In this document: positions 29,806-38,764 of the stretch, piece by piece
Position numbering within the stretch: position 1 is the first letter of the stretch
Layout of the letters: each line of letters starts with the position of its first letter
From: JAICYJ01 sp963737445
GTDB taxonomy: Bacteria > Actinomycetota > Thermoleophilia > Gaiellales > JAICJC01
DNA: 64,000 bases
Reading direction: 5' to 3'
Assembly (NCBI GenBank): GCA_963737445.1
Contig: CAVTSO010000015.1
Span: 62,001-126,000, forward strand
Made by a program: the position numbers and the translations under genes
Notes under the pieces: model-generated
Databases searched by the model: none
Told to the model about the DNA's origin: nothing
What the model saw: the letters and a program-made list of their open reading frames with translations, nothing else

Positions 29806-31890
29806 CTAGCGGGGCGACGCGTGTGATTCGGGGGAGAGGCGTGACGGCCACCAGATTCGCGGGCCGAGGTCGAGCACGAGTGCGGGCACGAGCACGCTTC
29901 GGACGAGGGTGGTGTCGAGCAGAACGCCCAGGGCGACGACGAAGCCGATCTCGGTGAGTGCGACGAGCGGGAGCACGCCGAGTACCAGGAAGGTGCCGGC
30001 GAGCATGATGCCTGCGGAGGTGATGACGCCGCCGGTGACGGCGAGTCCGCGCAGCATGCCTTCTCGGGTGCCGTGGCGTCGGTGCTTCCTCGCGGACGCG
30101 GGCCATCAGGAAGATGTTGTAGTCGATGCTGAGCGCGACCAGGAAGAGGAACGCGAGCAGCGGGAAGGACGGATCGGTGGCGGCGAATGCCGAAGAGCTT
30201 GGTGAAGATCACGGAGCTTGCGCCCAGACTGCGGCGTAGGTAGGACATGACCACGGTTGCGATGGGCAGCAGTGGCGCGATGAGGGCGCGTAGAAGGATG
30301 ATCGAGGATCACGAGCACGACGGTCAGGATCAGCGGGACGAGCAGCTTGTTGTCCCGGGCGGAGGCTGCGCGGAGGTCGTGTTCTTCGGCGGTCGGCCCG
30401 CCGATGGTGACATCGCTGCCTCCGGCGTGCTTCACCGCGGTGCGGAGCGGGTCGATCACGTCGAACGCCCTGGTCGAGTAAGGGTCGGCTTCGAGCGTCA
30501 CCGACAGCTTCGTGCCGGGCGGTCCCTGCTCGGTGCGTGGCGAGACCTCCGCGACCCCGGGCACGCTCGCCGCGGCTCTTGTCACCGCCGCAACGCGCGC
30601 ATGTTCGGGGACGATCACGACCGTTGGCGCGTTGGATCCTGCGGGGAATGACTGTGAGATCAGCTGCTGTCCGCGCACGGCCTCGGGCTTTCCGCGGAAC
30701 GAGTCCGCCGTGGTGAGGTCGGTGGAGAAGGTCACCAGCCCGGCCGCAAGTATCGAGGAGGATGGCGAGGCTGCCGATCCAGGTCGCGCGCGGCCTCTGG
30801 GCGATGCGATCGCCGAGCCGGCGCCACCGGCCGTGCGTCGCGTCCGTCCCAGATCACCGGGGTGCGGCACGAACGGCCAGAAGGCGCGCCGCCCGCCGAT
30901 CAGGAGCAGCGCCGGCAGCAGCGTCAGCGATGAGACCATTGCCAGTCCTACGCCCACCGCCGAGAGCGGACCGAGCCCAGCCGTGGAGTTGACCTCCGCG
31001 AGCGTCACGACCAGCAGCGCCGCGACGACGGTGCCGCCTGATGCAATGATCGCGGGTGCCGCGCCGGCGAGCGCGAGTCGCATCGCCTTGTAAGTGCTCT
31101 CGTTGCGTCGCAGCTCCTCCCTGTAGCGGGCGACCAGGAGCAGGGCGTAGTCGGTGCCCGCGCCGAACACCAGGATCAAGGCGATGCCCGCGGTCTGCCC
31201 GTTCACCGTCACACCAACCTCGGTCAGCGCATAGCCGGCCGCTCGCAGCAGCTGCTCTGCGGCCACCACCGAGAGGATCGGGATGATCCAGAAGATCGGG
31301 CTGCGGTAGATCAGCACTAGCAGCACCAACACGAGCGTCAGCGCGACCGCGAACAACGTCGTGTTGATCCCGTTGAACACCTTGATAGCGTCGGTTGAGT
31401 AGCCGGCCGGTCCCGACACCTCGGCCTGCAGCCCCGCGTGTCGCTCGGCATGCGCGCGGCTTCGGATCTCGTCCACCGCCGAGGTCAATGCGTCGGCGTT
31501 GCCGGACACGGCGAGCGGTGTGACCACCAGCGCGGATGTGCCATCCTCGGATGGCAGGGGCGGTGATGTCTGCCGGGAGTGCGCGACCGGGTCTGAGTTC
31601 AGCTTGTCTGCGAATGCCGTGATCGCCTGGCGGTCAGCCGTTGTCAGGCCACCGTCGCGGTGAAATACCGTCACCGCAGGTGTTTCGGCGCCTGATGGGA
31701 ACTGGCGTTGCTGGTCGAGTGACCGTACCGATTCCGCACCACCGGGGAGGAAGGCCGATGGATCGTTCTGCTGGGCGTTTTGGAACTTCGTGCCAAGCGG
31801 CGCGGCGACAGCGATCAGGACGAGCGCCACCCCGACTACGAGCCAGCGGCGGCGCCGGCCAACCGAGATTGCAGACAGAAGCGATGTCAC
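29806..31890 (-). CDS. MMPL family RND transporter (frameshifted)
   Basis: GTG 31890 starts VTSLLSAISVGRRRRWLVVG. It has two extracytoplasmic loops and two sets of membrane helices typical of MmpL/RND exporters: ALTLVLVLLVLIYRSPIFW, GIALILVFGAGTDYALLLVA with the conserved GxxxDY, and the second half DYNIFLMARVREE and VITSAGIMLAGTFLVLGVLP. MMPL proteins export lipids or hydrophobic compounds using the proton gradient. Frames change near 30780, 30310, 30190 and 30070. Start and the preceding stop overlap as GTGA. Confidence 0.8.
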
Positions 31891-32792
31891 GTCAGCCGAT
31901 TGCCTCGATCGCGGGGTCGTGCGGCGGTGATGGCGGCCTGGGCGGCTGTGTCGAAGCTCGTGAGCTGAAACGGCACGAGCGTCTGCAGGCGGTTGTCGTG
32001 TGCGATCGTCGGGTTGCGCAGGCCGTCGATCAGTGGCCGGGCGACGCCGGCTTGGACCGGGGTGACGAGCCGCAGCCAGAGAGATGAGAGCCGGGGGGTC
32101 AGGAAGGGCACCTCGATGATGATCGGGTGGCGGTGACGTATGCGGGCGATGCGTTCGATCATCTCCCGGTAGGTCATCACCTCGGACCCGCCCGCGTCGT
32201 AGGTTTGGCCGATCGCCTCCGGGTTGCCGCAGACTCCGGCGACGTAGCGGGCGATGTCGTTGATGGCGATCGGTTGGGTGGGGGTTGACACCCAGCGCGG
32301 GCATATCATCGCCGGAAGCCTGTCGACCAGGGCGAGGATGGTGTCGAATGCCGCACTTCCGGGCCCAACCACCATGCCGGCGCGAATCGTCGTGACCGGC
32401 ACGCTGCCCGAGGCAAGATGGCGCTCCGTGTCGCGGCGGCTCTGGAGATGTTCGGAGAGGTCGTCGGATTCCTCCCCCAGCCCACCGAGGTACACGATCT
32501 GGCGAACGCGCTGAGTTTCTGCTGCTCGTGCGACGGTCGACGCTGCGCGGCGGTCTCGGGCGGCGAAGTCGGCATGGCCGAGCGAGTGGACGAGGTAGAC
32601 CGCGACCTCGACGCCCTCGAGGACGCGCTCCACGCTCTTTGGTTCGGTCACGTCCGCGGTCACCCAGCGGATGCTGGGCTTCTTGTCGGTGCGCGCCCGG
32701 CGCGAGACCGCAATCACCTCGTGCTCGCCTGCGAGAATCGGAAGGACTGCCGATCCGACCGTGCCCGACGCACCGAAGACGGCGATCCTCAT
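31887..32792 (-). CDS. NAD(P)-binding, atypical SDR (NmrA/YbjT-like) protein
   Basis: Intact, about 301 residues. Rossmann motif IAVFGASGTVGSAVLPILAG, then VAVYLVHSLGHADFAARDRR, YLGGLGEESDDLSEHLQSRR, TTIRAGMVVGPGSAAF and MTYREMIERIARI. It lacks the YxxxK of classical SDRs, as in the NmrA-like/atypical-5 group. These are often found near photoreceptor regulators of the LitR type. It overlaps both neighbours by 4 bases (ATGA with the unknown gene, GTGA with MMPL), so all are co-translated. Confidence 0.8.
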   Translation of the reverse strand: MRIAVFGASGTVGSAVLPILAGEHEVIAVSRRARTDKKPSIRWVTADVTEPKSVERVLEGVEVAVYLVHSLGHADFAARDRRAASTVARAAETQRVRQIVYLGGLGEESDDLSEHLQSRRDTERHLASGSVPVTTIRAGMVVGPGSAAFDTILALVDRLPAMICPRWVSTPTQPIAINDIARYVAGVCGNPEAIGQTYDAGGSEVMTYREMIERIARIRHRHPIIIEVPFLTPRLSSLWLRLVTPVQAGVARPLIDGLRNPTIAHDNRLQTLVPFQLTSFDTAAQAAITAARPRDRGNRLT

Positions 32793-33384
32793 GATGCTCC
32801 CCGTTCGATGAGGCGGTGGAAGTAGCGTCGACTGACCCGTGCGTGGATGCGCGCCTGGATCTGGTCGTACAGCTCGCCGGTCCACTCCGGCGCTCCGGGC
32901 CGCGCCGCGAGGGTGGGGTGGTAGCCGGCGATAGCCGACCGCAGCTCGACACCACCGGCGCCACCATGCATCGAGAGCGTGATCGATCCAGCGGCGCGGC
33001 GCGCGAGCAGGCCGCCGGTGATCGGATAGCTCGTCGACACAGAGTCCGCAGTCACGGAGAGTTGCGGCATACCGAAGCAGGAGAGTTAGCGTCTCGGCTG
33101 GTGCCGTGTGACGCGAAGTTCCAGACCGCTGCTGCGGCTTCTTGTTTGGACGAGCCGCTGGTCAGGCGTTAACCTTGGGCCAGTACGCGGCTCCCAGGAT
33201 CATCGCGCCTTCGACGGTGTGCTCGACGACCTGGTCGGGGGGCGATCAATCGCTGTGTCGAACTCCGATCTGCACCATCGCCACGCCGTCGGTGCGACGA
33301 CGACCATTCGCCGGCCTCGTATCGGCGTGGCCGGATCATCGCCACACCCACACGAGCGCGGCAAGGGCGTACACGATGGATAGG
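32789..33384 (-). CDS. protein of unknown function, frameshifted, in the B12-regulator operon
   Basis: The last 93 residues are clean: LSVTADSVSTSYPITGGLLA, RRAAGSITLSMHGGAGGVEL, and GELYDQIQARIHARVSRRYF. Upstream, three frames join to give DQVVEHTVEGAMILGAAYWP followed by LVQTRSRSSGLELRVTRHQP, which leads into the clean part, so I treat the whole as one gene of about 190 residues. No domain name can be given. The stop overlaps the SDR start as ATGA. The start near 33384 is approximate. Confidence 0.45.
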
Positions 33385-33421
33385 CGACGGTGAGTCCAGA
33401 TAACGATGACGTCCGGTGTGT

Positions 33422-33830
33422 TTAGAACCGGTGAGATCCGGCGGAGTGCAGGAACCAGATCTTCACGAGCTCGCCGCAGATCATGAACAGCGCGAACGCG
33501 GTCAGCAGGCGGCCGGGGCCGTCCGTCGTGAGCAGGCTCACGAGCAGCGCCAGATGGGCGAGGTTGTTGAAACAGACGAACACCATCGCGATGACATCGT
33601 GTTCCACCAGGCGATCTCCAATCGCCGCCAAGAGCCCGAGAGTCGCGATGCCGACCAGCACCAGTTCGACGATCCTGTACCCGGTCGGGGGCCGACCATC
33701 CGGTCGTGATCGACGATGCCAGAGCGACGTACGCGCACAGGGACGCGAGGGACTTGATGCCGGTCTCGATCCAGCCCAGCGGGCCCCAGCGAGCCACGTG
33801 CCAGGCGGCGGCTTCGCGTGAGAGGTTCAC
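33422..33830 (-). CDS. four-helix membrane protein of unknown function (one frameshift)
   Basis: GTG 33830 overlaps the stop of the B12-binding regulator (GTGA). N-terminal VNLSREAAAWHVARWGPLGW, SLASLCAYVALASS, then after an indel near 33670 VLVGIATLGLLAAIGDRLVE, IAMVFVCFNNLAHLALLVSL and LLTAFALFMICGELVKIWFL. About four hydrophobic helices, 135 residues. The tight coupling to the regulator suggests it belongs to the light/B12 response, an inference. Confidence 0.6.
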
Positions 33831-34724
33831 CGTATGTCCGCCGCGACCCGGTTGGCGGCGGTGATGGGATCGGTGTCGAGGAGTGTGGCGCCGAGCTCGT
33901 CGGCGAGCCGTCGCGTGCGCCCCGCCCGCGATGGCGATCGGCAGCGTTGCGGTTCGAGCCTCGCGGGCGAGCGCTCGAAGCCGCGACGACTTGGTCGCCG
34001 CCAGCACGATCAGGTTCGGTGCGAGCCGGGCCGCGGCTTCGATCAGGGTCGACTGCGGGGTGTCGGCGCCCAGGTAGGTGATGCGCCAGCCGTGGCCGCG
34101 AAGGGCGATCCCAAAGCAGATCAGGCCCAGATCGTGAAGCTCCCCGCTCGGGCACGCTAAGAGGGCGCGCGGGCCTCCGCCGCCGTCCCAGCCGCGGGCG
34201 AGCCCCAGCAGCCGGCCGCGGATCAGGCTGGTCGCGAAAAGCTCCCGGCGATCGTCGCGCTCCAGCCTCCCAACGCTCGCCCAGGTCGACAAGATAGGGG
34301 ACGACCACCTCAGAGATCACGGTTGTGGCGCCCAGCGTCGGCGAGCAGCCGATGCGAGCACGGCGGTGCGCCCGCATCATCGAACCGCCCCAGCGCCTGG
34401 GCGAGCCGTGAGCGCTGGTCTTCGATCCCGCCCCCTGAGTCGCTGGAAGCTGTGGCCGGCGGCGCCGGCACGCCTCCGACCGGTGCCGATAGCACCGCCT
34501 CGGCCGCCTGCCTAGCTGAACGCCGGCCGCCAGCAACACCTGCATCGCCCGCACTCGACGCTCATCCTCCGCTCCTCCAAAGGAAAACCACCGCGCTCCG
34601 CAGCGGCGGAGAGATCATACCGGCGTTCCCACGCTCGCAGCAGCGTGGGCGACTCTCCCACGCGATCGCTGAGCTCGCCGATGCGAACGCGAGCAGTCGG
34701 CTCAGGAAGGGGCAGCGTCGCCAT
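33827..34724 (-). CDS. MerR-type regulator with B12-binding domain, CarH/LitR-like (frameshifted)
   Basis: ATG 34724. MerR helix-turn-helix: VRIGELSDRVGESPTLLRAW ERRYDL. Helical linker, then VVPYLVDLGERWEAG (the W of the cap), FATSLIRGRLLGLARG, and a cobalamin-binding Rossmann domain with GELHDLGLICFGIAL (E-x-H-x-x-G, lower axial His) and ITYLGADTPQSTLIEAA. CarH/LitR proteins bind adenosylcobalamin and release DNA on illumination. The cap motif is W-x9-E followed by Leu instead of the His of CarH. Frames change near 34590, 34480, 34260 and 33910. It heads a minus-strand operon ending in MMPL. Confidence 0.7.
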
Positions 34725-34727
34725 CGC

Positions 34728-35086
34728 TCAGAGAGTATACACACATTCGACAGACACTGGACAAGATGACCACAACCTTCTACAGTACAGCCGCTCATGT
34801 CGAGTGTGTTGTCCGATGTACGTGCCTGGCGGGCGATCCGCTGCGCCTCGGCCTGCTCGAGCTGGCGCTCGAGGTAGTCGTCGAGCGAGGAGACGAGCGC
34901 CTCCACCGTGCTGCGGATGGGGATCGCCTCGATCTGCACCGTCGTTCGAGAGCCGGTCGATCGTCCCCGGGCTGACGGAAAGCATCGCGCGGCGTCGGCC
35001 CTGGAGATCAGCAGCGGCCGGCCAGTTGGTGCCGGTGGCGGCGGCTGTGTGACGAGCCGGCTGGTGGGTTTGGGCTGAGCGCTCAT
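34728..35086 (-). CDS. small helix-turn-helix (excisionase-like) protein, frameshifted
   Basis: ATG 35086 reads MSAQPKPTSRLVTQPPPPAP, then PLLISRADAAR; after an indel MLSVSPGTIDRLSNDG, and after another VQIEAIPIRSTVEALVSSLD DYLERQLEQAEAQRIARQ. This is the HTH_17/excisionase fold (SRADAAxxLSVSxxTIxRL, then a wing and IPxxxVEALV) plus a charged helix. The exact stop is unclear because of indels (34728 or about 34797). It is the second such protein in the island, near its right end. Confidence 0.5.
34734..34764 (-). promoter_or_regulatory. promoter of the B12-binding regulator, MerR-type 19-bp spacing
   Basis: On the minus strand TTGTCC (34764-34759), a 19-base spacer and TATACT (34739-34734), then 9 bases to the ATG. 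The long spacer is the known hallmark of promoters that MerR-family proteins untwist, and here the gene downstream encodes a MerR-family protein, so autoregulation is plausible. Confidence 0.5.
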
Positions 35087-35307
35087 ACGACCAGACCTAT
35101 CGGCGGCCCCGCGACCGAGAACAGGCCCTCCGGGCCGTGCTTGACCCGTTTGGGAGTTCCGGCTCCTCGGCCGCCGGGACCCGCGCCTGACCGGAGGCCT
35201 GAGACGCTGTCTGCGGCTGCCGAATCCGCCAGGAAGGGTTCAGGTTCGCAGGAGCGTGTTCGGCATCCCGGTGCCGCAGGAGCCGGTACTAGCGGTACCG
35301 TGGCCCC

Positions 35308-36090
35308 GTGACCGACGAGCGAGCAGAGGCGATGCAGGAGTCTATTTTGGCTTGGTATAGCCAGAACGGGAGAGACCTGCCCTGGCGCCACACGCACGAT
35401 CCCTACGCGATCCTCGTCTCCGAGGTGATGCTGCAGCAGACGCAGGTCTCGCGGGTCGTTCCGCGCTACCTTGCCTGGCTCGAACGCTGGCCACACGCAG
35501 CCGCGCTGGCCGACGCGACGCCGGCCGAGGTGATCGAGGCGTGGTCGGGGCTCGGCTACAACCGCCGCGCGGTCAACCTGCACCGCTGCGCGCAGGCGGT
35601 GTCGCAGCGGGGTGGATTCCCCCGGGATCAAGCCGAGCTGCGCGCGCTGCCCGGCATCGGTCCCTACACCGCCGCCGCCATCGCCTGCTTCGCCTTCGGC
35701 GACCAGGTGGCGGCGCCCGACGTCAACGCCCGCCGCGTGCTGGGCCGCGCGTTCGGTGACCCTGACCTACCACCGCCGCCGGGCCGCGCCTATGAGTGGA
35801 ATCAGGCGCTGTTCGACCTGGGCAGCGGCATCTGCATCGCCCGCCGACCACGCTGCGTGCTCTGCCCGCTGGCGGCCGGCTGCCCGTCGGCCGGCATGAC
35901 CTTCGCACCGCTGCGCAGGCAATCCCGCTTCGAAGGCTCCTTCCGCCATCGCCGAAGCGCGATTCTCAGGCGGCTGGTGGCGTCGCAGCGCGTGGCCGTT
36001 GCCGCGCTGGACGACCGTGAGGCGCTGGACGCGCTGGTCGTCGACGGCCTGGCGGAGGTATCCGGGGGCGTCGCCACCCTGCCCGGCTAG
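35308..36090 (+). CDS. mutY: A/G-specific adenine DNA glycosylase MutY
   Basis: Intact 260 residues. HhH-GPD glycosylase that removes adenine opposite 8-oxoguanine. Visible: GRDLPWRHTHDPYAILVSEV, MLQQTQ, WSGLGYNRRAVNLHRCA, the hairpin LPGIGPYTAAAIACFAFG and catalytic Asp in APDVNARRVLGR, and the iron-sulphur cluster CIARRPRCVLCPLAAGC (C-x6-C-x2-C-x5-C). The C-terminal NUDIX-like domain is reduced to a short stub. GTG 35308 follows a TACCGT box by 6 bases. The first 45 codons are duplicated at 27456, see the island finding. Confidence 0.9.
   Translation: MTDERAEAMQESILAWYSQNGRDLPWRHTHDPYAILVSEVMLQQTQVSRVVPRYLAWLERWPHAAALADATPAEVIEAWSGLGYNRRAVNLHRCAQAVSQRGGFPRDQAELRALPGIGPYTAAAIACFAFGDQVAAPDVNARRVLGRAFGDPDLPPPPGRAYEWNQALFDLGSGICIARRPRCVLCPLAAGCPSAGMTFAPLRRQSRFEGSFRHRRSAILRRLVASQRVAVAALDDREALDALVVDGLAEVSGGVATLPG
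35401..35439. repeat. 39-bp direct repeat in mutY, right copy (candidate attR)
   Basis: Right partner of 27546-27584, one mismatch. It lies inside the intact mutY, so insertion of the island restored a complete reading frame with a new 5' end. Confidence 0.75.
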
Positions 36091-36779
36091 CGGTCTGCCA
36101 GCAGCCTGTCGACCAGATCCGGCAGCTCGTGGAGCGACGCGATCTCGCCGTCCGGGTGAACGCCCTCCGGCACCGGCCGCCGCGACCGATTCAGCCATAC
36201 TCCCAGTATCCCGTAGGCCTGCGCACCCTCCACGTCGGTGCCGAGCTCGTCGCCCACGTGCACCCAGCGCGCGGCGGCGGCGCCGGCCAGCACGGCGGCG
36301 CGGCGAAACGGCGCCGCAGCTGGCTTCATCTCCCCCACGTGCTCGGCGTGAACGACGAACGCGAACCGCTCAGCCAGCGCCAATTGCTCGAACGGGAAGT
36401 TGCCGTTCGTGATCGCCCCCACCACGTGACCGCGCACAAGCAGCTCGTCCACCACGGGCTCCACGTCGGAGTGCACGCCGACCACGTCGGCGCGAGCGGT
36501 CAGCAGCTCGTCGCCCAGCCACTCGGCCAGCTGCGGGTCGCCTCCCACCGACTGCAGCGCTTCCCGGAACGACTCGCGGCGAAGCTCCTCGAGCGTGCCC
36601 TGCATCGCCTGTCCGACCAGCTCCCGGTGGCGATGCAGATCTGCCACCGTGAGACGGCCCGCGAGCTCCGGGTGCCGCCCCTCCAGCGAGTCGATCGCCG
36701 CCGCCAGCGCCCCGTCCATCATCGGCGCGAACTCCCACAGCGTCCCATCCAGGTCGAAGGAGACGACTCCCGGAGGCAC
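36087..36779 (-). CDS. HAD-superfamily hydrolase
   Basis: Intact 230 residues. Motif I VVSFDLDGTLWEF, motif II VVGAITNGN, motif III Lys in EHVGEMKPAAAPFRRAA, motif IV WVHVGDELGTDVEGAQAYG. An alpha-helical cap sits between motif I and II, as in haloacid-dehalogenase-like phosphatases (subfamily IA). Substrate not predictable. It begins directly after the ispF stop and converges on mutY with a 4-base overlap. Confidence 0.85.
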   Translation of the reverse strand: MPPGVVSFDLDGTLWEFAPMMDGALAAAIDSLEGRHPELAGRLTVADLHRHRELVGQAMQGTLEELRRESFREALQSVGGDPQLAEWLGDELLTARADVVGVHSDVEPVVDELLVRGHVVGAITNGNFPFEQLALAERFAFVVHAEHVGEMKPAAAPFRRAAVLAGAAAARWVHVGDELGTDVEGAQAYGILGVWLNRSRRPVPEGVHPDGEIASLHELPDLVDRLLADR

Positions 36780-37268
36780 CTACTGCGGCCCCTCCAGCAG
36801 CGCCACCGCCTGGCAGGCCGCCCCTTCCCCGCGCCCGGTGAACCCGAGCAGGTCGGTGGTGGACGCGCGCACCGTCACCCGCTCCCGATCGACGTCGAGC
36901 GCCGCCGCCAGCGCGTCTCGCATCGCCGCTCGGTGCGGCGCCAGCCGCGGCTCCTGCATGATCACGATCGCGTCCACGTTGACGATGCTCCAGCCGCGCC
37001 CCGCCAGCGTCGCCCACGCCCGCCGCAGCAGCTCCACACTGGACGCTCCCTCGAGCGCCGGGTCGTCGGAGGGGTACAGCTCGCCGATGTCGGCGCCGCC
37101 GGCCGCCCCGAGCAGCGCGTCGGTGACGGCGTGGCTGATCAGGTCGGCATCGGAGTGACCCGCCAGCCCTCGCGCCGACGGGATCTCGACGCCGGCCAGC
37201 ACCAGCCGCCGCCCGTCCGCGAACGCGTGCGCGTCAAAGCCGATCCCCACCCGCAGCTGCTCAGACAT
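36780..37268 (-). CDS. ispF: 2-C-methyl-D-erythritol 2,4-cyclodiphosphate synthase IspF
   Basis: Intact 162 residues. Enzyme of the MEP isoprenoid pathway. N-terminal VGIGFDAHAF with the zinc ligands Asp and His, HSDADLISHAVTDALLGAAG (the second zinc His and the family signature), DIGELYPSDDP and VRASTTDLLGFTGRGEG. Start ATG 37268 overlaps the PHP gene by 8 bases. Confidence 0.93.
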   Translation of the reverse strand: MSEQLRVGIGFDAHAFADGRRLVLAGVEIPSARGLAGHSDADLISHAVTDALLGAAGGADIGELYPSDDPALEGASSVELLRRAWATLAGRGWSIVNVDAIVIMQEPRLAPHRAAMRDALAAALDVDRERVTVRASTTDLLGFTGRGEGAACQAVALLEGPQ

Positions 37269-38085
37269 CGAACACTTCCTGCCGCCTTTCCCGACCATCG
37301 AACACCGTCAGCGTCCGGTACCCGGCCGCATGCAGCTCAGCCAGCGCCCGCGGGAAGTCGCGTCCCACCCGCCGCGGCGCGTGCGCGTCCGAGCCCAGCG
37401 TGACCGGCACGCCCCGCTCGTGCAGCATCGCCAGCAGCTCCGGATCCGGGTACAGCTCGTCAAGCGTCTGGTGGTACCCGGCCGACGACACCTCGGCGCA
37501 GACCCCGGCCGCCTGGAAGGCGTCGGCGATCTGCCGGTACAGCGCCTGCGGCCGCGCCGGCCGCTGCCCGAACACCTTGGCCAGGTCGGGGTGCGCCATC
37601 GAGTCGTAGATACCGCTCGCCGCCGCCAGGCAGAGGTCGTCGCAGTAGAGGCGCCAGACCTCGTCCGCCGGGTATCGATCCCAGATCGGCGCCAGCTCCC
37701 AGTCCACCGCCAGCCCGGCCACCCAGTGCACCGAGCCCAGCAGGTAGTCCCAGTCATATCGCCCGACCACCTCGCCGATCTGCTGCTCGCGGCCGCGCAG
37801 GTAGTCGACCTCGAGCGCGACCTTCACCGGCAGGCCGGCGTCCCGTGCAGCCGAGACGGCGCCGTGGTAGCGGCCCAGGTCGCCCACCGCATCGGCCTGC
37901 CAGAGCGCGTGGTCGAACCAGTCGCGCGCCTCGGCGAAGCGGTAGACGTGGTCGGTGAAGCCGATCTCGTCGATCCCCACGCCGGCCGCCACGGCCACGT
38001 AGCGGCCAAGGTGCTCGAGCGTGAAGCTGCCGTCGTCGTAGGGCACGTCGTCGTCGACCAGGTGCATGTGGTAGTCGGTCAGCAC
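37261..38085 (-). CDS. PHP-domain phosphoesterase (histidinol-phosphatase-like)
   Basis: Intact 274 residues. Metal motifs of the PHP family: LTDYHMHLVDDD, IGFTDHVYRFAE, VALEVDYLRGREQQI, LLGSVHWVAGL, YDSMAHPDLAK, VEVSSAGYHQ and TLGSDAHAPRRVG. Resembles HisK-type histidinol-phosphatases, but lying inside an isoprenoid operon its substrate is open. It overlaps ispD and ispF, so it is co-translated with both. Confidence 0.8.
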   Translation of the reverse strand: MLTDYHMHLVDDDVPYDDGSFTLEHLGRYVAVAAGVGIDEIGFTDHVYRFAEARDWFDHALWQADAVGDLGRYHGAVSAARDAGLPVKVALEVDYLRGREQQIGEVVGRYDWDYLLGSVHWVAGLAVDWELAPIWDRYPADEVWRLYCDDLCLAAASGIYDSMAHPDLAKVFGQRPARPQALYRQIADAFQAAGVCAEVSSAGYHQTLDELYPDPELLAMLHERGVPVTLGSDAHAPRRVGRDFPRALAELHAAGYRTLTVFDGRERRQEVFDV

Positions 38086-38762
38086 CGGCGACGGGCCTCC
38101 GCCAGGTCATCGGGTGTGGTCACCTTGAGGTTGGCGGGGTCTCCCTCGACGACGACGACCCTGCCGCCGGCCGCCTCCACCAGCGATGCGCAGTCGGTGG
38201 CCGCCGCCAGCACCTCCGCCGGCTGCGCGTACGCACGGCGCAGCGCATCGGCGCGGAACCCCTGGGGGGTCTGCACCGCCACCAGCGTCGAGCGGTCGGG
38301 TGTCTCCACCACCAAGCCCCCACTGACGCGCTTGACCGTGTCGCTGAGAGGCACGCCGGGCACCGCCCCGTCGGCCTGGCCGAGCGCCTCCAGCACCCGT
38401 GACACCAGCTCGGGCGTCGCGAACGGCCGCGCCGCGTCGTGCACCAGGATCAGGTCGGCGTCGTCGGGCACGGCGGCCAGCCCGGCGGCGACCGACGCCG
38501 CCCGGGTGCGGCCGCCGGTCACGGCCGCGGCCACCTTGCCCGCGACCAGGTCGTCGGCCAGCAGCGTTGCCGGCTCCTCCCAGCCCTCGGGCACCACCAG
38601 CACGATCCCATCCAGCGCGGGGTGGTCGTCCAGCATCCTGACGGAGTGGGCCAGCATCACCTCGTCACCGACACCCACGAACGCCTTGGGCCGGTCATCG
38701 CCCAGCCGGCGCCCGTCACCCGCCCCCACCACGATCGCCCAACTGGTGAGCAGATCGGCCAA
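38079..38762 (-). CDS. ispD: 2-C-methyl-D-erythritol 4-phosphate cytidylyltransferase IspD
   Basis: Intact 227 residues. CTP-binding loop SWAIVVGAGDGRRLGDDRPK AF, then LILVHDAARPFATPELV and VQTPQGFRADALRRAYA. It makes CDP-methylerythritol from MEP. It is split from ispF by the PHP gene. The gene starts 2 bases after the PIN-TRAM stop. Confidence 0.93.
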   Translation of the reverse strand: MADLLTSWAIVVGAGDGRRLGDDRPKAFVGVGDEVMLAHSVRMLDDHPALDGIVLVVPEGWEEPATLLADDLVAGKVAAAVTGGRTRAASVAAGLAAVPDDADLILVHDAARPFATPELVSRVLEALGQADGAVPGVPLSDTVKRVSGGLVVETPDRSTLVAVQTPQGFRADALRRAYAQPAEVLAAATDCASLVEAAGGRVVVVEGDPANLKVTTPDDLAEARRRC

Positions 38763-38764
38763 GG

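Noticed and set aside
34725..35300. Cobalamin riboswitch upstream of the B12-binding regulator
   Set aside because: The regulator appears leaderless and no B12-box-like segment was seen in the region.
27585..35400. Classical integrative conjugative element or prophage
   Set aside because: No integrase, relaxase, terminase, capsid or type IV secretion gene is visible in any frame; only cargo-like genes and two small HTH proteins are present.
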